Origin: Thozetella sp. PMI_491
Lineage: Eukaryota > Ascomycota > Sordariomycetes > Chaetosphaeriales > Chaetosphaeriaceae
Direction of reading: 5' to 3'
Assembly (NCBI GenBank): GCA_021432635.1
Contig: MU270078.1
Location: 186,001-250,000 of the forward strand
Length of the DNA: 64,000 nucleotides
Of the stretch, positions 11,260-20,473 are shown piece by piece; within the stretch, counting starts at the first letter, position 1, and every line of letters starts with the position of its first letter. A program made the translations under genes and the position numbers. The notes beneath the pieces are model-generated. The model was given only the letters and a program-made list of their open reading frames with translations. It searched no databases and was not told the DNA's origin.

Positions 11260-13544
11260 ACCTGTTTTCTCGTAGAGCTAGATTGGTAACCACCGAGCAA
11301 TCTCTATTTGTATGAGGAGAAAACCGTCGGTGAGAGGTCAGAATTTAGAGCGCCTAGACGAGCTGAGTGAACCCCGCTCCGTCTAGCCTATCATGTATGA
11401 ACAAACTCCTACCCACTCTCGTTCGAGGGCTGTGCCACTAGCCCGCATCTGAAGTTCAAGCGAATGTGTCTTCACAAGGATATGTCCATGTCTTATCGAA
11501 CCAGCCACCATATATTCTCGTATGACAGACCAAGATAGTAGGGACTAATACCCTCACAAGGGCGCGATACATAGAGAGACGGAGATGCCACAAGCGGCAT
11601 TGTGGGCACTGGATGGTACAATCTGAAGCTTCACAAAGCCAATATATTTCCCTTGTTGCCGACACGTGACATTTTCTGTAATGGCCTGGGCAAGACTCCT
11701 CTCTCGACTTGGTATCCATAGAGGTGTGTAGTGGATGGCTTAGACAGGGCGGTTCTGGGCAAATTAGTACATGCGATCTGATACGGTTCCATACTCCCTA
11801 CTGAACTAGCGTAATGTCACCACAAGCATTAGTTCCCTCGCCGGTAGTAAAAGCCCCGTATACTAAAAAGGAAGCTATGTTGCCGGGGCTGGATAGACGG
11901 GCTCGAGACGCAGTGGGGCTTGTTGACATGTTAGCTGTGGCTTCTCGGCGAATTCTCTGTACGGGGAGATAAACCGAACTGAGGCGCACCGGTAAATTGT
12001 TGACTTATCGGGACCGATGAAGGTGCTCGTGATTCGAAGCATTGACATCAACTTCCCTTTTTAGCGCAGCAACTTGACACATCTTCCCGGGACGGAACAA
12101 TTAGACCAGTTCTCGGCCAGACGGAGACGCCAAGGTGGGCCAAGAGCCTCCATTCTTTCGAGATGCAACGATATTCCGGGCGGGACAGTAATCAAATCAC
12201 ACTTTCCAAGACCTAGCGTCGTACTCGCCCATTGCACTTCCCGGGCTCGGGGGCTGATGTGAGGTCATTACCATGTTGACTAGCCACCGACCGGCAGTGG
12301 CCCCAAGCCCTCGGTATCCACCCCATGGCCTCGTCGTTGCTACCTACCGCAGGGCCGCAGGTGCACAAGTATTTACCCGCCCAGCTTGGTTGTCGCTAAC
12401 GAGGCCTTCTATCCATTCAAAAGCAGCCGTCTCACACCCTCTCAGCAGCAGGTCTGTGTGCTAACAAATTCTTAATTGCGCCGGGTGGGCGGGGCTACAA
12501 GATTGCCACTTCAGCCAAGCGAGGCGGTAGGGGGTAGACGCGGGATGTTGGGGCGCGGTAATATATCCCGACATAAAGTGGCACAGATTCTAGAATCCTC
12601 ATGGAAGGCCTCCCTGGTCCAGCTGATCACGGGTTTGCCTCCTGGCATATGAACTGGAATTGTCTAGACATCGGGCCCAGCCCCTTGCCGCTCGCTAGCG
12701 AATGCTTGTGCTCACATGTATCGGGCTTGATGAGCTTTGGCTATGACGCTTCCGACAGTACCTCCCACAACGATGCGTCGGTATCGCGGGATTGTACACC
12801 GATCTATACCGTGTATAACATATTTTCGCCGTAGATCGCGCTCCTGTCGGCCGTGTTGGTTCTAAAGAGCTAGAAGCTTATCGAACTCGCGCATGGCCGG
12901 CGCTTGTTGGTTGTTGGTTTTACCCGGAAGGCGTGCAGCACGTCACCATATCCTGCCGTGCGGTCAGGCACGCTTGCAAGGATGTGGATACGCGGGGCGA
13001 ATGGGCGTCAAGCTTGGGGGAGGCACATAAATTCCTGGGCGTGGGTACGCATGGTCGCCATGTGATGGGGGAAAAGGGGAGCGCGGCATGGGAGGGAGGG
13101 AGGCAAGCAACCAGTCGTTTGCCGACCCCAGACTCCCCCGGAAAAGGATAGTGCCATACCCCAGGGTTTCTATCAATAGGCGGGTACTTGATTTACCCCG
13201 GCGACGCGAACAAATTTCAAGCGTGGCCAAAGTATCCGGAGCTCCGGCAGTTCTATCCGAATGCGGCAATCCAGTCAATAAGCCCCTCGGCGCTTCCCAC
13301 CCAATCGTTTGATTATATCCAGATGGCGGGAAATTGGCACAGCGTTTCTTCGCCCACGGCAGTTCGGCTTCCTGGGCGACGAGGAACGCTTGACACTCGA
13401 GTATAAGGATCGTACGACGCTGGAATGCACCCGGTTTGGCCTTCTAGCCTTCTTTTACAGTTGCAGTCTCCCACATTTGTCCGCCAGACCATTGTCAACT
13501 TAGTCCAACTCGAAGGTCCCGAGCTATCCAGTGCAATCGAAAAG
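11260..13544. other. Long intergenic region before the DUF1996 gene
   Basis: About 2.3 kb without a supportable gene. The right half is GC-rich and contains several GGGG/CCCC runs of the sort found in promoters of secreted hydrolases. Short open frames here are low-complexity and share nothing with known families. The last few hundred bases are the promoter and leader of the DUF1996 gene. Confidence 0.45.
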
Positions 13545-14777
13545 ATGCAGCTGATCTCCCTCGCCGCCGTGGCGCTGCTCGCGCAGAATGCCGCCGCTCA
13601 GAACATGCTCCGGTTCGCGTGCTCGCAGCTGGTCGTTGACCGTGTCGATCCCATCGTGAACCCTGGTGTCCGGTACACGCCGCATCTGCACCAGATCGTG
13701 GGAGGAAACTCGTTCAACATCACCATGGACCCCGCGTCACACGATCTCCCCGGCCAGTCCACCTGCACGTCTTGCACATTCAAGGAGGATATGTCCAACT
13801 ACTGGACTGCCGTCCTCTTCTTCAAGGCCAAGAACGGCACCTACAAGCGCGTTCCTCAGGTCGGCAACGGCGGCCCGCAGGGCCAGCTCGTCAACAAGGG
13901 TGGTCTCGATGTCTACTATATCCCAAGCGGCAAGACCACTGCCTTCAAGCCCGTAAGTTCTTGTCTCTGCGCTGCACCATATTATTCCAATGGCAATATT
14001 CTAACGGATACCAGGGTTTCCGCATGATTGCCGGTAGCGCTGGCAACACCGACCCCAAGCAGGTTAAGTCCGCTGCCATCTGCCACCGCTGCTGGACCTC
14101 GACAAACGACAACAACTTCGTCGGTGGCGCTCCTTGCACTGGCAAGGACACCGTCGAGGTGCCCATGGACATCTCGTGCAAGATGATCCGCCAGACTCTC
14201 ATCTTCCCCACGTAAGTCTTCGCAAAAGAGATCCCGGGTTCTGTATAGGGGTAGCAATCTAACAGGATATACAGTTGCTGGGACGGCAAGAACCTTGACT
14301 CGCCCGACCACAAGAGCCACGTCTCGTACGGTGGCGGCTCCGGCGCTAACGGTGGTGGCTCCTGCCCCTCGACCCACCCCGTCAAGCTTCCCCAGATCAT
14401 GTACGAGCTGATGTGGAACGTCTCGACCTTCATGGACAAGAGCATCTTCCCCTCTGACGGCTCCAACCCCTTCGTCTACTCGATGAACCTCGGCGGCGCT
14501 GCTGCCCACGGTGACTACGTCTTTGGCTGGAAGGGCGACACCCTCCAGAAGGCGATGGACAAGGGCTGCAACCTCAACAAGGACTGCGCCGCTGCGGGCA
14601 TCACCGCCCAGACCCCCGACCAGTACAACGCCTGCACCAAGAAGCAGCAGGCTCCCGAGGAGGTCGATGGCTGTGAGTGACCCCGCACGCACCGATATCT
14701 ATAAGAAAAAAATTACTGACTCTGTTTCTCTAGGGCTCAAGGCTCTCCCTATGGGAGACATGGCGATGAAGGCTTAA
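13545..14777 (+). CDS. Secreted DUF1996-domain protein
   Basis: Four exons (13545-13952, 14015-14211, 14275-14672, 14734-14777) give 348 aa. A signal peptide (MQLISLAAVALLAQNAAAQ) is followed directly by the DUF1996 hallmark MLRFACSQLVVDRVDPIVNPG and then PHLHQIVGGNSFN, CTSCTFKEDMSNYWTA and AFKP|GFRM. Many cysteines suggest disulfides and secretion. The family is widespread in wood- and litter-inhabiting fungi; its biochemical role is not established. The gene is strongly GC-biased at third codon positions, as in highly expressed genes, and an AA9 enzyme follows on the same strand. Confidence 0.92.
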
Positions 14778-15654
14778 GCGGAGAGGAACCAACCTGCCCG
14801 CGGGGCCCAAGCAGGGGCGTCGCCCGGGGCGCATCGCCGATTCGGAGGCGCGGCTCGAGACGGAGGATTCTGTTCGACAGCGGCAAACTCGCAGGAATCC
14901 GCGGGCACTTTTTGATGTTCATTCAGCTAGAGCATCTTATTTGCTGGCAAGCTGCATTTCGGGGTTTGTATGGCACCCTTGCCATTGTAACTAGCAAGTT
15001 TACCTTGTCAATCCTAGTCCCTTAGTCCCCCTACCCACCTTCCCTTTCACCTTAAGTAGAAACTGTAAATAGAGGATGGTCACCACGAACACCGTCGTCC
15101 TATGGCGCGGCTCTGCTGATGAAGAGCACTTTCGTCTCATGTCTTGTCCTTTGCCGATGCCATCAAACTTAGCAAGAAATGGGCAGATTGTCTCTCGCAC
15201 TGCATATGTGGGCGCCCCAGATGTGCAGGTAACCGGGCACAGCGGCGGCTGCATGCAACCGCAGCTGCGCCCCTCGACGCATCCCAAGCCTGCTGGTAGA
15301 GTTTGCAGCGTGACCACGGGGGCAATATGTGCTACGGCGGCTATTGGCCCGCTCCAGTCTCGGATTGGGGTTCCCCACAAAGTCGGCAGTTCGCGAACCA
15401 ACGGCTCTGGCCTGCCCCGGCCGGGGGGACATTAGCCGGGGCCCCGGTTATTGGCTCGGAGGAAACATGCTTTATACAGCGTAGCAAGAAGACGAGAGAA
15501 GATTGATAGCATTGCGGATTAGGAATTGGGTCAATATGGCCATTTCAAGTAGCTGGCCGCCGACTGGGTATAAGGAGGCAGCACGTCACCCACTGCCTTG
15601 CCGGCAGCTGTGTTGCCCGGGAGTCCTGAATTCGTGAACAGAACCATAGCCAGC
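14778..15654. other. Intergenic region between the DUF1996 and AA9 genes
   Basis: Terminator of the DUF1996 gene, then the AA9 promoter. The stretch 15415-15455 is very GC-rich with several CCCCGG/CCGGGG steps. A TATA element lies at 15569. No gene is supported. Confidence 0.5.
15569..15575 (+). promoter_or_regulatory. Probable TATA box of the AA9 gene
   Basis: TATAAGG lies 86 bp before the AA9 start codon, a typical distance for a strong inducible fungal gene. Confidence 0.45.
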
Positions 15655-16516
15655 ATGAAGTTTTTCGCAGGTCTCGTCATTGCCGCCGCTGCGGCCCAGG
15701 CTCACTGTGCGCTCCCCGACCTTGATGCGTGGTAAAGGCTCCTGCTGACCATCACAGACACTTTCCCCCGGCTGGTGGTAGACGGCAAGGCGGAGGAGAA
15801 GGACTGGTCCGCTACGCGCATGACCAAGAATGCCAATACCAAACAAGGTCTTGACAGCCCGACGGTTCCCGATATTCGGTGCTATTCGTCACAGACGGCG
15901 CCGAACGTCATGACCGTGCCGGCAGGCTCCACCGTCCGTAAGTAAACATCCACAACGGTACCTTACATATGCTGAATATTTGTGTGTTTTGCTGTCAGAT
16001 TTCATCTCCACTCAACAAATCAACCACCCTGGCCCAACGCAGTACTATTTGGCTAAGGTTCCAGAGGGAAGCTCGGCAACGAAGTGGGACGGGTCAGGGA
16101 ATGCATGGTTCAAGTTCCATACCACGGTTCCGCTCATAGATAAGAACAAGCAGATGGTCTGGCCGAATCAGAGTAAGTTCTATCCATTGAATAATTCCAT
16201 GGTATCCGGGACTGTCTAACTAATATATCACAATAAAGACGAGTACACAACAGTCAACGCAACCGTTCCTAAGGCAACCCCCGATGGAGAATATCTCATT
16301 CGTGTCGAACAGATCGCTTTGCACATGCCAAACAAGCCCCAGATCTACCTTGCATGCTCTCAAATCAAAATCACCGGTGGTGGAAACGGGACCCCAGGGC
16401 CTCTTGTGGCGCTGCCGGGCGCGTACAAGAGCAATGATCCCGCCATTTTCCTGAACCTAGCCAGCGTATCTCCTACCTCGTATGTCGGCCCGGGCCCGGC
16501 AGTATGGTCCGGTTAG
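15655..16516 (+). CDS. AA9 lytic polysaccharide monooxygenase
   Basis: A secreted copper enzyme that cleaves cellulose or related beta-glucans by oxidation. Four exons (15655-15706, 15758-15937, 15999-16172, 16239-16516) give 227 aa. Cleavage of the signal peptide after AAAAQA leaves His as residue 1 of [11 protein letters not shown], the first arm of the copper histidine brace. The second His is in [14 protein letters not shown], and the buried Gln/Tyr pair is in QIYLACSQI. The intron after the first His codon is common in this family. There is no carbohydrate-binding module; the C terminus stops shortly after [11 protein letters not shown]. The first intron interrupts the H-Y boundary, so exon 1 was chosen to keep His1. 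Confidence 0.92.
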
Positions 16517-16654
16517 GGAGTTTCACGGAGAAGCCGTCTGCAAACAATTTCAATGTCGTGGAAATGAGATAATCAACATGATACGTTCGCAAGGTTGTGT
16601 AAATAGGTATAATCATACTCCGCTGATAGCATTGCAGACTAGGAATTGCACAAG

Positions 16655-17197
16655 CTAAGTTTGCAGAGCCCATAGCACCACTGACGAATTAGAACAGCCT
16701 ATCCCATTCGCTCTACCATCTACGTACGAGTTAGTACCAGCTGAGGGAATGGAATAACTAGTTAAAGCAAGACGGTCCTCGTCCAACACATGAATGAATT
16801 CCTCACGGTGCGGTACCTTGTGTGTTGACTTGTGCCAGGAGAGAGAAACGGCGAGGTTCTGTCGGCTCCAGTCTAGCACAGCATTTCCATCAAAACCTAA
16901 ACCGTGAGAGCAATTATCTTGTTGGTACTAAACTGTGTACCTCTAGAGAAACTGCACACGGTTTTCGGGTCGCATATCCTCCAGGTTTGAGGGTGATGCG
17001 AGGAATGCAGAAAGTATCCTTTGGGCGGACTGAAGCTTTTGTTCGTAATGAGTTCCGCCCTCTTTGGTCATGTCCCCCCACTTTGTCGACCAGCCGCGGA
17101 GTGGCATGAATTGATTGTAGGCTACCTCAGTCTTCTTTCCTGCATAAACAGGGACACTTCTCAGGAACTCGGCAATGTCTGTAGCTTGGAGAAACAT
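16655..17197 (-). CDS. Unrecognised two-exon protein
   Basis: Two open blocks join through a 63-nt GT-AG intron: exons 17197-16960 and 16896-16655, 159 aa. The first starts with ATG and reads like real protein (AEFLRSVPVYAGKKTEVAYN, then GWSTKWGDMTKEGG). Joining gives ENRFDGNAVLDWSRQNLAVS, hydrophilic and balanced. There is no signal peptide, membrane segment or family motif I recognise. It could be a lineage-restricted gene or a relic. The splice agreement and even composition favour a gene, but nothing is known of its role. It lies tail to tail with the AA9 gene. Confidence 0.4.
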
Positions 17198-17442
17198 GCC
17201 TAGCTTGTTTGGCTGCCTGTCTAAATAAATCGTTGGCCCCCGTCACCAGGTTGCCCCGAGGCCTTAGGCGAGACAGGATATCAAGAACTTCGAACTCGTA
17301 AAATATCTTAGAGTGTAAATAGAAATAGAATAGACAACTATTCTAGAGCGTATAGCTCCCCTTGAGTCACTTATTCCCCTAGTAGTGGCTTTAGCGTTAG
17401 TGGCGCAGTATGGAGGTGACTCATCGAAACTCGCAGCGCCTC

Positions 17443-17449
17443 TATAAAT
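17443..17449 (+). promoter_or_regulatory. Probable TATA box of the Thg1-like gene
   Basis: TATAAAT lies about 110 bp before the ATG at 17554. Confidence 0.4.
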
Positions 17450-17553
17450 TTAGAGCTTCTTTCGCTGTTGGCTGACTCGTGATTCACTCCGACTAACCAA
17501 ACTAGCAATTTACCCACGGAATTCTTTGTATCTTTTTCACAGATGCTCAAATC

Positions 17554-18366
17554 ATGGCGGAATTAGAGTCACCCAAACCCAACGCCACGCTCGGCGATCG
17601 CATGAAGTCGTATGAAGCGGTAACGGAGATACGGCTTGCTCCCAACCAGCCCGCTGTTCTTCGTCTCGATGGCCATGCCTTCTCCAAGTTTACACGAAGC
17701 TTCGCCAGGCCATTTGATGTGCGCATACACGACGCTATGGTTTCCACCTGTGGAGACCTCTTGAAACAGTTTCCGGCTGCAACTCTGGCATACACCCAAT
17801 CCGATGAGATAACACTGGTTTTCCCGAATGGCGTATCTTCCTACAATGAACGTGTACAGAAAATATCTACCCTAGCTGCAGCAGCATGCAGCGTGAGCTT
17901 CAATGCACATCTTTCAGCGGCGGTAGCTGCGAGCCCGGAGCCGGCAGTTAAGTTCCCGGAGTTGCTAGGGACCGCATATTTCGATTGCCGTCTATTCGGA
18001 GTCCCTAGCGTGGAGGAAGCTTTAAACTGTGTCCTCTGGCGGTGCAGAGGAGACGCAGTGCGGAATGCAGTGTCTGCAGCGGCAAGAACTGTCTGCTCCG
18101 AAAAAGAATTGAGGGGGAAGACGACCAGTGAGAGACTAGAATTGATGTCAAAGAAGGGTAAACCGCTCGAGGAAGTTGCGCCTCTGTGGGCAAGAGAAGG
18201 AACCCTACTGAAAAGAGAGAAATACGAGGTGACCGGTCTAAACCAGAGCCTTGGGGTACAGGAGACAGCGCTACGATCGAGAGTAAAGGCGGTAGACAAG
18301 GGTGTGTTGGAATTTTCCAGCGAGAACCTCAAGTTGGTCACAGCGAAGTACTGGGACGATTTATAA
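17554..18366 (+). CDS. Thg1-like 3'-5' nucleotidyltransferase (TLP type)
   Basis: A single-exon 270-aa member of the tRNA-His guanylyltransferase superfamily, which adds nucleotides in the 3'-5' direction to tRNA 5' ends. The two metal-binding motifs are intact: RLDGHAFSKF (residues 38-47) and YTQSDEITLVF. In canonical eukaryotic Thg1 a downstream HINN motif follows WRQxD and helps select tRNA-His; here the same place reads WRCRGDAVRNAVSAAA, the D-A-x-R-N form typical of bacterial and archaeal Thg1-like proteins. It is therefore unlikely to be the essential housekeeping enzyme and may be a repair-type paralogue, possibly acquired horizontally. Lack of introns, unlike most neighbours, agrees with that. 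Confidence 0.85.
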   Translation: MAELESPKPNATLGDRMKSYEAVTEIRLAPNQPAVLRLDGHAFSKFTRSFARPFDVRIHDAMVSTCGDLLKQFPAATLAYTQSDEITLVFPNGVSSYNERVQKISTLAAAACSVSFNAHLSAAVAASPEPAVKFPELLGTAYFDCRLFGVPSVEEALNCVLWRCRGDAVRNAVSAAARTVCSEKELRGKTTSERLELMSKKGKPLEEVAPLWAREGTLLKREKYEVTGLNQSLGVQETALRSRVKAVDKGVLEFSSENLKLVTAKYWDDL

Positions 18367-18872
18367 AACATAAGAAGTCATACAGGTGTTTGGATAGCCA
18401 GTTATAGAACAGGCCTCAATAACTGCATCCGCTACCGAAGAGGAAGAATGTTGACTGGAAATATTTCTTGTGTGACAAGAATTAAACTATTTAGCTACTC
18501 ATCCAAGGTGGCCTGGTCTTCCCCTCCAATTGAAAACATGGGATATCGGAGACAGCTCAGGTACATAGTGATAAGGCAGGGGAGAGGTGAAAATAAGGCG
18601 CTACTTGATAAGAGTTTGTGACCACTGACCACCGATTGGCTAGGGAGGGGGTTGGGTAGCCGAAGCAACCTTCCGTATTTGGGCTTCGGTGGCTAACTAC
18701 CTGCGGCGGGGTTATGGCTGCAGCCATTAAGTATATTGCGTGCCTTTCCTCTGCCGAGACGTTGCTCTGGCGATGATACATTTATCATCTCTACACAATT
18801 CTGCGGTAGCTATTGCTACCTGTTGCGCTATCTGGCCTGTTGTTTCCGACGTATGCTCGCACGGAGGTATCC
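18367..18872. other. Intergenic region, Thg1-like gene to prolyl hydroxylase
   Basis: Plain intergenic DNA holding the 3' flank of the Thg1-like gene and the promoter of the next gene. Nothing else was recognised. Confidence 0.5.
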
Positions 18873-19894
18873 ATGGCTCTGCTTCGATACACCTCTTTAC
18901 TGGTAAGCCAAACCAAGGAGGGCGAGGAGGGCGATTCGCTAAACTCGACTGAACCAAGGTCGGCGCATCTGCAACGCTATTTGTGCTAATTGGCATCATA
19001 CTACCGAATATCTTGAACGATGCCCGGTATAGCCCTTATTTATGGAGTGTGGATATCCTATCAAGCTTCAGAGGGGATCGTGCAAGTGCTTCAGCTGTAG
19101 ACGGAGCCTACAACTGCGCTCAAAACTACACCTTCGAAGTTCTGTCGGTCGATCCTTTAGTTCTATATATCAACAACTTTCTGCAGGAATCAGAAATCAA
19201 TCAACTATTGGAAGCATCGTAAGCCTTTTTCTCTCAATTCACTTTCCATAGCTCGCTAATGAAGCGTTGAAGAAAGGAAAATTTTAAGCAGTCTTTCGTG
19301 TTTGACAAGGAAACAAATATGGCCCGGGTTTCAGATCGGCGCACATCCATGTCGGCAGAAGTCAGCCCCGAAGAGCCAGTCAGCCAATGCATCTTTGAGC
19401 GTACGAAGTCCTTGCTGGGCAACATGCAACATGAGGACATCGAGCCCCTACAGGTGGTTAAGTACGAAGTCGGCCAACGCTTCGCAGGACATATGGACTG
19501 GTTCGATGTCCCAAAGAGCAGAACCGTGCCAGGGACCAACCATACCCGACAATTCAACCGATTGGCCACCATCTTCGCCTATTTGGAGGACGACTGTGTT
19601 GGTGGCGAGACATATTTCCCCAGGATAAAGGGCGTCTCTGTCGCGGCAGACAAAGGCAAGTTCGCTCGGACAAACTCTGATATGGGGCTGGTAGTCAGAG
19701 CTCGCAAGGGGAATGCCTTGTTTTGGAACAATTTGCACCCAAACGGAACCGGGGACAATCGGTTGCTACATGGTGGCGCCACAGTGACATCGGGTGTTAA
19801 AGTAGGGCTGAACATATTCAGCACGGGATATCTGGATGTTCCACTAATTGGTGGCAGTCATGGGGTTGAGTTTAGGGATGACAAGGCTGAATAG
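18873..19894 (+). CDS. Prolyl 4-hydroxylase-like 2-oxoglutarate/Fe(II) dioxygenase
   Basis: A membrane-anchored or lumenal dioxygenase of the P4Hc family. Three exons (18873-18902, 18959-19218, 19273-19894) give 303 aa. The short first exon, MALLRYTSLL, joins VGASATLFVLIGIILPNI to form a signal-anchor helix; ATG at 18873 has a good Kozak context (ATCCATGG). The iron triad is HMDWFD (H-x-D) and the distal His in RLLHGGATVTSGVKVGLNIF, whose Lys, ten residues on, binds the 2-oxoglutarate carboxylate. The central block ATIFAYLEDDCVGGETYFPR is conserved in fungal members. The substrate is unknown: a protein proline or a metabolite. Confidence 0.88.
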
Positions 19895-20473
19895 ATGGCA
19901 TATTATCGCTGTCACTGATAGGGCACTATTTATCCCTGCAGTCCCTCAGTCCTGCAAGTTTCCATGCAATCTCTCTTTTATCCTGCTGAGCAACCCGCCG
20001 TGTTGCTGAGATTCTCTCCCGGTTCGATGAATGCCGAGGCACCGTGATAATGCTATTACATGATAGCTTGCCGAGCCTTAGCGGTAGCGGCAACTAGACC
20101 GTGGGACTCATCTCGGAGAAAGGTGCCATTGAACTCGAGATATTTGTCGAGTTCCTAATAGGGGATATTGGCTTAATTGGCCTTTAGCAAGTAGACTTTG
20201 GCTCAGATCATAAATGCAGCCTCATCCGGTTTAGCCGGTACCCCTTCTCCTCGAAAAACATAAGCATCGCCAAGTACGCCATACGCGAGTGTGAAAAGCG
20301 GACCGTTGACGTTCGGATTCATCCTTTTCCAGAGTATCTCCATCGCCTGTGTTGATTTGCAAGATGTCCGCCGCTGGGTCAGTGGAGAAAATTTAGAGAC
20401 AAAGCGCCTATAAAATAAAATACTGGGCTCTCCTCCGAAATTTTATTTTATAACGCAGTTAACAGCTAACAAG
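19895..20473. other. Convergent intergenic region with relic coding sequence
   Basis: Lies between the 3' ends of the hydroxylase and HET genes. On the minus strand about 20038-20370 reads as protein (KRMNPNVNGPLFTLAYG, then FRGEGVPAKPDEAAFMI, later LEFNGTFLRDESHGLVAAT) interrupted by three stops that each could come from CAA, CAG or TGG. It ends naturally near 20040. I do not recognise the family. A 13-bp inverted repeat lies at 20409-20452. Confidence 0.45.
20409..20452. repeat. 13-bp inverted repeat downstream of the HET gene
   Basis: TATAAAATAAAAT at 20409-20421 is exactly complementary to ATTTTATTTTATA at 20440-20452 across an 18-nt loop. It lies just after the HET stop codon in the 3' untranslated region and could fold in the mRNA or mark 3' end formation. 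Confidence 0.7.

Noticed and set aside
13666-14692. Long overlapping open frames on both strands of the DUF1996 gene
   Set aside because: They are shadows caused by high third-position GC in the real gene; their translations are Ser/Arg- or Val/Gly-rich without motifs.
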